Position numbers and translations under genes: made by a program. Positions 46,195 to 53,848 of a stretch of 64,000 bases of DNA are shown in pieces. The DNA comes from Methylobacterium sp. C25. Lineage in GTDB: Bacteria; Pseudomonadota; Alphaproteobacteria; Rhizobiales; Beijerinckiaceae. The number at the start of each line of letters is the position of its first letter. The first letter of the stretch is position 1. The notes below the pieces were generated by a model. The model made no database searches, had not been told where the DNA came from, and saw nothing but the letters and a program-made list of their open reading frames with translations. The DNA lies in NCBI RefSeq assembly GCF_021352225.1, contig NZ_JAAUVI010000006.1, positions 124,001-188,000 of the forward strand. Reading direction: 5' to 3'.

Positions 46195-48108
46195 ATGTCC
46201 GCCCCCCTCGACCTGTTGCGCCAGCGCGCCTCGGTGCGCCGGCTCGATTCGATCCTCGTCGACCGCATCGCGGCGGGCGAGGTGGTCGAGCGGCCGGCTT
46301 CCGTGGTCAAGGAACTCGTCGAGAATGCCATCGATGCTGGCGCGACCAGTGTCGAGGTGACGATCGAGGCCGGCGGCCGCCGCCTGATCCGGGTGATCGA
46401 CGACGGGCACGGCATGGGGCCGGAGGATCTGGAGCTCGCGGTCGAGCGCCACGCCACCTCGAAGCTGCCCGACGGAGATCTCGGCCGCATCGTCTCGCTC
46501 GGCTTTCGCGGCGAGGCGCTGCCCTCGATCGGCGCGGTGGCCCGGCTCGCCATCACCTCGCGCCGCGCCGAGGATCGCGAAGGCACGAGCCTCGTGGTCG
46601 AGGCCGGGATCAAGGGGCGGTCACGCCCGGCACCGGGCCCGCGCGGCACCCGGATCGAGGTGAGTGATCTCTTCGCGGCGACGCCGGCCCGGCTCAAATT
46701 CCTGAAGTCCGATCGCGCCGAGACAGCGGCAATCTCCGAGATCCTGCGCCGCCTCGCGGTGGCTCGGCCCGATATCCGCTTCACGCTGCGCACCGAGAGC
46801 GGTAGCCCCGCCGTGTTCCCCGCCGAGAGTGAACCGGGTCCGGCGGCCCATCTGCGCCGGCTCGGCGTGGTGCTGGGAGCGGATTTCCCGCCCAACGCCG
46901 TGCCGCTCTCTCTTGCCCGCGAGGGCGTCTCGCTGGAAGGCCATATCGGCCTGCCGACCTTCCATCGCGGCGCGGCGAGCCATGTGCATTTCTCGGTCAA
47001 CGGCCGGCCGGTGCGAGACCGGCTGCTGCTCGGCGCCGTGCGCGGGGCCTATGCCGACACGATGAGTTCCGATCGCCACCCGGTGCTCGCCCTGGCGCTC
47101 GCCTGTGCGCCCGACCTCGTCGACGTCAACGTGCATCCCGCCAAGACCGAGGTCCGTTTCCGCGATCCGGGATTGGTGCGCGCGCTCGTCGTCAGCGCGA
47201 TTCACGAGAGTCTGCGCCGGGCCGGCGCGCGCTCGGCCACCACCGGCGCAGCGCAGGCGCTCGATGCCCTGCGGCCGGGTACAGCGGGGCCGTTCCAGGT
47301 GCATTCGGGCGCCTCGGCCTTCGCACGCCCGATCGGTACGGGCTACCGCCCGGCCGCGACGCCCTCCTTTGCCGCGCCTGCCGGGTACCATGCGCCGGGC
47401 CGGGCCGCCGCCGGCTTGGGCGAGGCGCCGCAGGCGCTGTTCGCCACCGAGCTCGCCCCGCCGGGCGCCGACCTGCGCGAGGAGACCGCCGAGCCCGAAT
47501 CCGACCATCCGCTGGGGGCCGCCCGCGCACAGCTCCACGAGACCTATATCGTCGCGCAGACCGCGGACGGCATCGTGATCGTCGACCAGCATGCGGCGCA
47601 CGAGCGGCTGGTCTACGAACGGCTGAAGCGCGAGCGCATGGAGGGCGGCATCGCGCGCCAGGGCCTACTGATCCCCGACGTCGTCGAAATGTCCCCGGCC
47701 GAGGCCGACCGGCTGATCGCGGCGTCCGAGGACCTCGAAAGGCTCGGCCTCACGCTCGAGGCGTTCGGACCGGGCGCCGTCCTGGTGCGGGCGATTCCGT
47801 CGGCGCTCAGCGGCGGCTCGGTCCGTAACCTCGTCCTCGATGTGCTCGACGCGCTGGAGGCGGGCGGCGTGGAGGAGGGCGCTCCGGGCGGATCCGGCGA
47901 TCCCCTCACCCGGCGTCTCGACGCGGTTCTGTCGCGCATGAGCTGCCACGGCTCCATCCGCGCCGGGAGACGGCTGCGGCCCGAGGAGATGAACGCGCTG
48001 CTGCGTGAGATGGAGGTCACGGAGAATTCCGGCCAGTGCAATCACGGCCGGCCGACCTTCGTCACGCTGAAGCTCTCCGATATCGAGCGGCTGTTCGGGC
48101 GACGTTGA
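46195..48108 (+). CDS. mutL: DNA mismatch repair protein MutL (endonuclease type)
   Basis: A 637-residue MutL. The GHKL ATPase motifs are present: ELVENAIDAGA (motif I, Glu and Asn for Mg-ATP), DDGHGMG (II), and FRGEALPSIGAV (III), with GTRIEVSDLF later. The C-terminal endonuclease motif DQHAAHERLVYE (DQHAX2EX4E) near residue 460 shows the latent nuclease type, as expected in a bacterium without MutH. CPHG-like zinc/nuclease elements MSCHGSIRAGRRL and GQCNHGRPT are also visible. The middle linker is Ala/Pro-rich. Its position after the sigma gene is not a standard operon. Confidence 0.96.
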   Translation: MSAPLDLLRQRASVRRLDSILVDRIAAGEVVERPASVVKELVENAIDAGATSVEVTIEAGGRRLIRVIDDGHGMGPEDLELAVERHATSKLPDGDLGRIVSLGFRGEALPSIGAVARLAITSRRAEDREGTSLVVEAGIKGRSRPAPGPRGTRIEVSDLFAATPARLKFLKSDRAETAAISEILRRLAVARPDIRFTLRTESGSPAVFPAESEPGPAAHLRRLGVVLGADFPPNAVPLSLAREGVSLEGHIGLPTFHRGAASHVHFSVNGRPVRDRLLLGAVRGAYADTMSSDRHPVLALALACAPDLVDVNVHPAKTEVRFRDPGLVRALVVSAIHESLRRAGARSATTGAAQALDALRPGTAGPFQVHSGASAFARPIGTGYRPAATPSFAAPAGYHAPGRAAAGLGEAPQALFATELAPPGADLREETAEPESDHPLGAARAQLHETYIVAQTADGIVIVDQHAAHERLVYERLKRERMEGGIARQGLLIPDVVEMSPAEADRLIAASEDLERLGLTLEAFGPGAVLVRAIPSALSGGSVRNLVLDVLDALEAGGVEEGAPGGSGDPLTRRLDAVLSRMSCHGSIRAGRRLRPEEMNALLREMEVTENSGQCNHGRPTFVTLKLSDIERLFGRR

Positions 48109-48473
48109 TCGATCGTGGCCGCGCGCCAGTGATCGACCGGCGTTCGCACCGGCGATTCGGCCGGCACGACACTGCGCGGACTGAAAACGAATACGGGCGC
48201 GAGCTCCGCACCGCACCGATCATCATTGTGCAACGCACTCAGAGGCTTGCGCCGGCGGGATGAATCTCAGTCGAGCGACGTGCTGAAATTATAAAAATGA
48301 ATGCAGTCTGGAGGCCTTGAAAATAGTGTCTCTGGTCCGACCTGAGCCGTCGACAGTGCAGCCAATCGAGGCCCTGTCTACGTTCGTATCCGCCGACTTA
48401 TTCAGGATGATATTCTTCCAATCGAGCATCGCGTGATTGGGACAACATTCTGATTTCAGGAAGGACTATGATC
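48109..48473. other. Intergenic region before the phasin gene
   Basis: 365 bp with no gene seen. AT-rich patches (around 48285-48300 and 48395-48430) are good promoter candidates for the phasin gene. No recognisable regulator site was found. Confidence 0.5.
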
Positions 48474-48980
48474 ATGGCCGCCAATCAGACGGAAGCACAG
48501 CACAAGAACACTGCCGAACGCGTCACGGCTCAAAGTCAGGATGCCCTCCGGACCGTGCAGGAGAATGCCCAGAGCGTCTCTCGCCAGATGTTCGACGCCA
48601 CGGAGCGCTTCACGCGCAGCTTCAATCTGTCGAAGGAGGACGCGGAGCGCTTCACCGAGCAGTCGCGCCGCAATCTCGACGCCGTGACGCGATGCGGCAC
48701 CGTGCTGGGCCAGGGTTTCCAGGACGCCTCCCGCCACTGGTTCGAGTTCGGGCAGCGCCAGTTCCAGCGCAACCTCACCGCCCTCAACCGGCTGGCCCAG
48801 GCCAGGACGCTCCAGGAATTCGCCGCGATCCAGAGCGAGGTGGTGCGTGAGGGCCTCGAAGATTTCGTGAAGGACGGCAAGGGCATCGCCGAGACGTCGT
48901 TGAAGCGTGCGGAGGAGGCCGGTCGGATCTTCTCAAGCGAGATCAAGCCGACCGCCCAGGCCGGCACGCGCCCGAACTGA
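48474..48980 (+). CDS. Phasin-family protein
   Basis: A 168-residue helical phasin, a surface protein of polyhydroxyalkanoate granules or a general stress-associated protein of that fold. The MFDATERFTRSFNLSKEDAERF region and the long amphipathic helices (about 30-150) match the phasin-2 family; there is no signal peptide. Start is ATG at 48474, spaced 8 bp after AGGAAGGA; an ATG at 48468 is also possible. The gene is monocistronic, with a terminator 28 bp after the stop. Confidence 0.88.
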   Translation: MAANQTEAQHKNTAERVTAQSQDALRTVQENAQSVSRQMFDATERFTRSFNLSKEDAERFTEQSRRNLDAVTRCGTVLGQGFQDASRHWFEFGQRQFQRNLTALNRLAQARTLQEFAAIQSEVVREGLEDFVKDGKGIAETSLKRAEEAGRIFSSEIKPTAQAGTRPN

Positions 48981-49007
48981 AGCCGATTCAGCACCGACGA
49001 TGCGAAG

Positions 49008-49033
49008 AGGGCGGCCCGGGAGGCTGCCCTTTT
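49008..49033 (+). terminator. Rho-independent terminator of the phasin gene
   Basis: A 9-bp stem AGGGCGGCC/GGCTGCCCT (one G-U pair) with a CGGGA loop, followed by TTT. Confidence 0.75.
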
Positions 49034-49051
49034 CGTGCGCCGCGAATCCGT

Positions 49052-49210
49052 TCACCAAGTCCTGCTGTCGAGCCCCGCGTGATGGCCCGGTTCTGAGACG
49101 TCGCGCTCGTCCAGCCCCCGGCCGACGAAGCGCGCCCAAAGCACCGCCGCCGCCCCGGTGGCCAGGGTCGTCGCGATGGTGAGGGAGAGAAATCCGAGAA
49201 CCAGGTTCAC
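49052..49210 (-). CDS. Small single-pass membrane protein, 52 residues
   Basis: A GTG-started frame with a good ribosome-binding site (GGAAGG, six bases upstream). It encodes one membrane helix (residues 4-26, LVLGFLSLTIATTLATGAAAVLW) followed by a polar tail with Arg, Asp and His. Too short for most gene callers. The helix and the ribosome-binding site make it credible; function unknown. It is convergent with the phasin gene. Confidence 0.55.
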   Translation of the reverse strand: MNLVLGFLSLTIATTLATGAAAVLWARFVGRGLDERDVSEPGHHAGLDSRTW

Positions 49211-49324
49211 TGCAGCCTTCCGTCGGCGTGGGCGGATCGAGGCGACAGGCTGGCCGGGAAGCCTTAGCAGGAGCTTACCGGACGACGCGGAACGCAACGG
49301 CCTGGGGACAAGCGGGAGACGGCG

Positions 49325-49579
49325 ATGGCCATGAAGACGACGTTCCTCGTGCAGACCTTCATCGAGAAGCGCAAACGCCTGCAGCCAGGCGATCGCGAGA
49401 TCACGCCGACCGAAAGCGGTGCCCTCAAGAAGGCCGAGGCCATGGCCGCGCGCCTGCCTGGCACCGCGGCGCTGAAGGTGGTGGCCGACGACGAGACCGG
49501 TGAACTCGAGAGCGCGACGATCCTGGCCCGGTTCGGGGAAATCCCCGAAGACTTCGCCGAGGGCCTCTCCGGCGGCTGA
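49325..49579 (+). CDS. Small hypothetical protein
   Basis: An 84-residue soluble protein: two short strands (TTFLVQTFIEKRK), a helix with KKAEAMAARL and a second strand pair (ALKVVADDETGELESATILARFG). This beta-alpha-beta size is common in uncharacterised Rhizobiales proteins. ATG at 49325 follows GGGAGACGG. No other clue; the SOS-box gene starts about 120 bp downstream. Confidence 0.75.
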   Translation: MAMKTTFLVQTFIEKRKRLQPGDREITPTESGALKKAEAMAARLPGTAALKVVADDETGELESATILARFGEIPEDFAEGLSGG

Positions 49580-49636
49580 GGCGAATGGAACACAGAGTGA
49601 ACGAAACCCTTGACCGGTGCAGGCAGCCGGGCAAAT

Positions 49637-49651
49637 GTTCCTCCTATGTTC
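49637..49651 (+). promoter_or_regulatory. Alphaproteobacterial LexA (SOS) box
   Basis: GTTC-N7-GTTC, the alphaproteobacterial LexA consensus, is matched exactly (GTTCCTCCTATGTTC). It lies 45 bp before the ATG at 49697, and a -35-like TTGACC is at 49610-49615. The exact match in promoter position makes it a good candidate; LexA binding is inference. Confidence 0.55.
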
Positions 49652-49696
49652 CCAATGCGCCGAATCAATCGGTGCCATCAGCGGGTGGGCCGCCGC

Positions 49697-50140
49697 ATGA
49701 TCGACATCTGCATGGACGCCGACGGTGACGTCCTGTTCGCGAATGACGACTGGAGCCTCGTCTCGGAGGGGCTCGAACATCGCGCCACCGGCTATTTCAT
49801 CGCACGTGAGGCGCTTGGCGCCCGCCGCGGAGATGGGCTCTGGACCTGGCCGCTGCAGCTCGCCGAGAAGAGCTGGTGCACACCGCGCCTGTTCCGCGAA
49901 GTCTTCCTCGCCGCGCTCGAGCGCTTTGGGTTGACCGCCGACGAGGCTCTTTCACGCTCCTTCGCGGTCGGCTTTGGATTGCGGCCCGCTCAGAGCGGAC
50001 GCGACGGGTTCGTGGCTTTGGGTGACGTGCTCCGGCCGAGATCTGCAGAGCGCAAGCGCCCTGCCGAGGCCAAGCCGGCCCCGCGCCAACCCATCCGCGA
50101 CCGCGCCGGGGAGCGCGTCTTGGTCAGGGCAGGCGCGTGA
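49697..50140 (+). CDS. Hypothetical protein, possibly SOS-regulated
   Basis: A 147-residue soluble protein of unknown family, with a compact part (MIDICMDADGDVLFANDDW, then EGLEHRATGYFIAREALG and LQLAEKSWCTPRLFREVFLAALERF) and a basic Pro/Arg/Ala-rich tail of ~40 residues. The true start could be upstream; 49697 is chosen because the LexA box would otherwise lie within the coding sequence. An exact LexA box upstream suggests a DNA-damage role. No nuclease or polymerase motif is visible. Confidence 0.65.
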   Translation: MIDICMDADGDVLFANDDWSLVSEGLEHRATGYFIAREALGARRGDGLWTWPLQLAEKSWCTPRLFREVFLAALERFGLTADEALSRSFAVGFGLRPAQSGRDGFVALGDVLRPRSAERKRPAEAKPAPRQPIRDRAGERVLVRAGA

Positions 50141-50309
50141 CGGGCCGGCGGGGAGAAGGGCGGCGCGGGAATACCCGTTGCATCACGCGTCCTGAGGCCG
50201 AGATCGCCGGAGACTGAGGGCGGCGCAATGTCGGCTTCGTGACGTCGCGCCGGCTTGACCAGCGCCCCCGCCGCCGTGTTGGCCTGACCCGAGTACCCAC
50301 GGAGGCATC

Positions 50310-51200
50310 ATGAGCATCCATGACGACGCGCGCGGCCCCACCCTCGGCGGACTCGAAGGGCTCGATCCCGGGCCGCTCTCGCGGCGGGGCTTCGTGATGA
50401 CGAGCCTGATCACCGGCCTGACCCTGGCAACCGCGAGGGTCGAGGCGCAGGTGATCACCACCGATGCCAGCGGCATCGAGGCCGGAGAGGTGAAGATCCC
50501 AGCGGCCGACGGACCGATGCCGGGCTACCGCGCCATGCCGACGGGCGAGGGTCCATTCCCCATCGTCCTCGTGGTCGAGGAGATCTTCGGGGTCCACGAA
50601 TACATCAAGGATATCTGCAGGCGGCTCGCCAAGGCGGGCTACTGCGCCGTGGCGCCGGAGCTCTATGCCAGGCAGGGCGATCTCTCGGCCATGACAGACG
50701 TCAAGAAGATCGTCAGCGACGTGATCCTGAAGACGCCGGACGGCCAGTGGATCGCCGATCTCGACAGCACGGCGGCTTGGGCGGCCTCGGCCGCGAAGGG
50801 CGATCTCGGCCGGCTCGGCGTCATGGGCTGGTGCCGGGGCGGGCGCGCAGTCTGGCTGTATGATGCTCACCGAACCGATCTGAAGGCGGCCGTCGCCTGG
50901 TACGGCCCGCTCGGCGGCGAGCGCAGCGCGATCCAGCCGAAGACTGCCGGAGACGTCGCCGGGGAGATCCATGCTCCTCTGTTGGCGCTCTATGGGGGCG
51001 CCGACACCGGCATCCCGGTTGCGAGCGTCGAGACGGCGAGGGACGCGGCGCAGGCTGCCGGCAAGAGCGTCGAGCTCGTGGTCTATCCGGATGCGCCGCA
51101 CGGCTTCCACGCCGATTACCGCCCGAGTTACCGCAAGGACGCGGCTGAAGACGGCTGGAAGCGCGCACTAGCGTTCCTGAAACAGCACGGCGTTGGCTGA
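50310..51200 (+). CDS. Dienelactone hydrolase-family protein with Tat-like signal
   Basis: A 296-residue alpha/beta hydrolase of the dienelactone hydrolase family. The N-terminus has a Tat-like signal (SRRGFVMTSLITGLTLATA, residues 24-42), so it is likely exported folded to the periplasm. The triad is Cys in MGWCRGGRAVW (about residue 177), Asp in GGADTGIP and His in PHGFHADY; Glu in VVEEIFGVH is the family's activating residue. Such enzymes hydrolyse lactones or related esters. The substrate is unknown. It is monocistronic, with the response regulator 178 bp downstream. Confidence 0.88.
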   Translation: MSIHDDARGPTLGGLEGLDPGPLSRRGFVMTSLITGLTLATARVEAQVITTDASGIEAGEVKIPAADGPMPGYRAMPTGEGPFPIVLVVEEIFGVHEYIKDICRRLAKAGYCAVAPELYARQGDLSAMTDVKKIVSDVILKTPDGQWIADLDSTAAWAASAAKGDLGRLGVMGWCRGGRAVWLYDAHRTDLKAAVAWYGPLGGERSAIQPKTAGDVAGEIHAPLLALYGGADTGIPVASVETARDAAQAAGKSVELVVYPDAPHGFHADYRPSYRKDAAEDGWKRALAFLKQHGVG

Positions 51201-51377
51201 GTTCGTGAGAGTTTGTTCGTTGGCCGCCTGCACATCTGAATAATTCCGGCGTTGTTGCCCTCGCGGTACAGACGTGAGGCGGCAGGCAACTATCGTTGCA
51301 GCGCGTCGAATGTCATCGCGATGCGGCGATTGACCCCGGATTCGGCGCAGCGAGTAATCACGGCCGTGAGTCAGGTG

Positions 51378-51785
51378 ATGAGTGACGTGCGACCGGCGGG
51401 CAGGAAGCCCGTCATCCTCGTCGTCGAGGATGAGCCTGATGAGCGCTTCCTCGCGTCCGAGATGCTTGAGGAGACCGGCTTCGAAGTGATCGAGGCCGAG
51501 ACGGCCGAGCGCGCCCTTGCGATCCTCAACGAGCGCGGCGACGATGTTGCCGTGGTGTTTTCCGACGTCCGCACGCCCGGCACGATCGGAGGATTCGAAC
51601 TCGCCCGCATCATCGGTGTAACCTGGCCGCGCATCCGCATTCTGCTGACCTCGGGCGATGCCAGCGACCAACCGAGCGATCTGCGCATCTCCGCGACCTT
51701 CATCCCGAAGCCCTGGCGTGCGCCTGAAATCCTCGAATGGCTCGAGGAAGCCGCGCGGCACCACGGCAGCGCCAGCGAGGAGTGA
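51378..51785 (+). CDS. Single-domain response regulator
   Basis: A 135-residue receiver domain without an output domain. The acidic pocket is VVEDEPDE (residues ~18-25), the phospho-acceptor Asp is in FSDVRTPG (about residue 64), the Thr/Ser switch is LLTSGDA, and the conserved Lys is in IPKPW. The start is taken as the ATG at 51378 with AGGTG upstream; earlier ATGs (51321) have none. Stand-alone receivers in this group (for example those of the Methylobacterium and Sphingomonas general stress response) feed phosphate into the PhyR-NepR-EcfG cascade. The NepR-like gene 230 bp downstream makes that likely here. Confidence 0.85.
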   Translation: MSDVRPAGRKPVILVVEDEPDERFLASEMLEETGFEVIEAETAERALAILNERGDDVAVVFSDVRTPGTIGGFELARIIGVTWPRIRILLTSGDASDQPSDLRISATFIPKPWRAPEILEWLEEAARHHGSASEE

Positions 51786-51937
51786 GACACCCACTTTTTT
51801 GGGCGGCCTCAACCCTGGCGAGAAAAACGATGCGGGATCGCCTGATCCGCCTTCATCGCCAGCGTCTTCGACCTCTTTCCGGCGCTCCAGGCCAACGCGA
51901 ACGCTGACGGCTCGACGAAAAACCTACTGCTCGTCCG

Positions 51938-51962
51938 GGAAACATCCAGCAATGGAGCCGTT
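51938..51962 (+). promoter_or_regulatory. EcfG-type promoter upstream of the NepR-like gene
   Basis: GGAAA-N16-CGTT, against the EcfG consensus GGAAC-N16/17-CGTT (8 of 9 bases). It lies between the receiver gene and the NepR-like gene, about 53 bp before the ATG at 52015, and would make the anti-sigma gene a target of the sigma factor it controls. Confidence 0.45.
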
Positions 51963-52014
51963 GGACTGCTTACGTGTCCTCGTTTCGAGGAAGGAGATCA
52001 GCAGCCGGTGCCCA

Positions 52015-52224
52015 ATGAAAACAGCCTCCGACAACTTTGCAGCTGAGTTTTCGATCGATGGCGGCTCTCTCGACGAGCCTTTTGGCAACGCTCTACTAGG
52101 CAGGATCGGAGATGATCTTCGACATCACTATCACGAGGTGATCGATTCCGAAGTACCGCGTTCTCTGCTGGACCTCGCACAAGCGATCGATGCAAGGCGG
52201 CCGGACGGTGACGGCGGAGAGTAG
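52015..52224 (+). CDS. NepR-like anti-sigma factor
   Basis: A 69-residue protein. Residues 28-62 match NepR: LGRIGDDLRHHYHEVIDSE (helix 1), then VPRSLLDLAQAIDARR (helix 2), with acidic disordered ends. NepR binds EcfG as an anti-sigma factor and is removed by phosphorylated PhyR. The ATG at 52015 lacks a close ribosome-binding site (AAGGAG is 19 bp upstream); an upstream ATG at 51952 would add 21 residues of unfamiliar sequence. An EcfG-type promoter and a receiver-protein gene precede it. This would be a second NepR-like element in the window besides the fusion at 45455. Confidence 0.72.
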   Translation: MKTASDNFAAEFSIDGGSLDEPFGNALLGRIGDDLRHHYHEVIDSEVPRSLLDLAQAIDARRPDGDGGE

Positions 52225-52333
52225 GCGCCTCGAAACTTACATGGAATGGCAGTGATCGGGCGTCGCCTCCGACCCCAAATCTGATATGCAGGGCGCGCCG
52301 AACTCGGCAGAGACCTGCAACCGCCGAATCCCG

Positions 52334-53551
52334 ATGCGCCTGACCTTCCGCCTTCGCTCCGCGACCGCGAGCCTTCTCATCGCGCTGGGGCTGTGTGCAC
52401 CTGCTTTCGCCGCAGCGCCGCCGACTCAGCCGCAGGACGGCCCGGGCGGGGTTGGCGACAAGGCCGCGACGATCGTCAAGCGCGGCATCGGCACAGCAAA
52501 TTCCTCGACTTACGCCTTCTACAGATCCGGCACGGCCCCCGCAGAGGGCCGGCCCGTCGCCGTGTTTCTCCATGCCTGGGGCGCCACGAACCCGCGCGCC
52601 TATGGAGGCTGGATCGACCACCTCGCTCGCAACGGCTGGCTGGTGCTGTTTCCGCGCTTCCAGGAACTGAACAAGTCCCGGCCATCGGAGGCCACGGAAA
52701 AGGCGGGCATCCTGCTGAAGTCGGCTCTCGATGCCCTGGCCGCCGATCCGGATGCCAAGCCTGACACGAAGCGCATGACCCTGATCGGCCATCTGGCCGG
52801 TGCGCCGCTCGCCGCCAACCTCGCCGCCGGGGCACAGACCCAGGGGCTGCCGGCACCCAAACTTCTCTACGTCATCATGCCCGGCGGCATCGCCCACGAC
52901 GCCAAGTCGCGCGGCATCCCACTCGGAGATCTCTCGGGCATCTCGGGCGACACGCTGCTCGTCGCGGTGACCGGCGACAAGGACGCCCGCGCGGCAGATC
53001 TCGCCGCTCGCCGCATCCTTCGCGAGGCCACCGCCGTTGCGCCGGAGCGCAAGCTCCTAGTGCGCGCGCTCTCGGATGATCACGGATTTCCCGCCATGAC
53101 CGCGACCCTGTCGTCGCCTGCGGGGATCGATGCCGCCTATGACGGCACCGCGATCACCATCGCGCCCGAGCCCAAGGACGCTAAGCCCGCCCCGTTCAAG
53201 TGGTCGCCCGACGTGACGCTCAGCGGTGAGCAATCGACGCTGGTGCAGCAGATCAACAATGCGCGCGCCGACGCGCTCGATTACCTCGGCTACTGGCGCA
53301 CGTTCGACATGGCAGCGAGCGGCGCCTTCGCCGGCAAGGACGCGAACAAGCTCAAGGCCGATTCGAGCTTCAGCGACATGGGCCGCTGGGCCGATGGCTG
53401 GCCGGTGAAGCGGCTCGGTGTCGAAGTGCCGAAGCTCGCCCCGCCAGCACCCGTCGCCGCCCCCGCGGCGGTGGCTCCGACCACGGCAGCCGCCCGCGGC
53501 GCTTCCGGCAAAGGCCGACAGGCACAACCGCGCGCCGCCGATCGGCGCTGA
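52334..53551 (+). CDS. Secreted alpha/beta-hydrolase-fold protein lacking the catalytic serine
   Basis: A 405-residue protein with a Sec signal peptide (residues 1-27, ending AFAAAP). An alpha/beta-hydrolase core follows: VAVFLHAWGATNP near residue 76, and a nucleophile-elbow-like LIGHLAGAPLAANLA near residue 152. The elbow should be GHSxG but reads GHLAG (Leu154 instead of Ser). The region with DDHGFPAM could still hold the His. A Pro/Ala-rich tail ends in a basic patch. It may be a binding protein or a pseudo-enzyme. ATG at 52334 gives the signal peptide. Confidence 0.75.
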   Translation: MRLTFRLRSATASLLIALGLCAPAFAAAPPTQPQDGPGGVGDKAATIVKRGIGTANSSTYAFYRSGTAPAEGRPVAVFLHAWGATNPRAYGGWIDHLARNGWLVLFPRFQELNKSRPSEATEKAGILLKSALDALAADPDAKPDTKRMTLIGHLAGAPLAANLAAGAQTQGLPAPKLLYVIMPGGIAHDAKSRGIPLGDLSGISGDTLLVAVTGDKDARAADLAARRILREATAVAPERKLLVRALSDDHGFPAMTATLSSPAGIDAAYDGTAITIAPEPKDAKPAPFKWSPDVTLSGEQSTLVQQINNARADALDYLGYWRTFDMAASGAFAGKDANKLKADSSFSDMGRWADGWPVKRLGVEVPKLAPPAPVAAPAAVAPTTAAARGASGKGRQAQPRAADRR

Positions 53552-53644
53552 TCACGACGCTTTGGCTGTGCGATGTGGCCGGCGCGACGCAGCGCCCGGC
53601 CCGCCGCTTGCTAAGCTTTGCCGGCTCGCCTCGGACGCGCCGTC

Positions 53645-53848
53645 ATGCCGGATTTCATTGCCACCCTGATCGCCGCTCTCGCCCTCTGTCTCGGGCTGAT
53701 CGCGCTCAACGCGCTGACGCGCTGGACCATGCCGCTCTGGCCGATCCCGGTCGACGAGAACGGCCTGCTGCAGATCGGCGGGGCGGTGCTGGTCGCCCGC
53801 CTCGCGTGGAGGCGGGCGACGCGGCCGGTGTCTAGAAGTACGACTTGA
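53645..53848 (+). CDS. Small membrane protein, 67 residues
   Basis: A 67-residue protein with one or two membrane helices: LIAALALCLGLIALNAL (residues ~7-23) and LLQIGGAVLVARLAW (about residues 41-55), with a basic tail. The ATG at 53645 begins MPDFIATL. It overlaps the convergent amidinotransferase gene by 17 bp at their 3' ends. No family recognised. Confidence 0.6.
   Translation: MPDFIATLIAALALCLGLIALNALTRWTMPLWPIPVDENGLLQIGGAVLVARLAWRRATRPVSRSTT

Noticed and set aside
49052..49780. Longer minus-strand frame (242 residues) containing the 52-residue membrane protein
   Set aside because: The upstream part is antisense to the genes at 49325 and 49697; only the C-terminal part has a ribosome-binding site and membrane helix.
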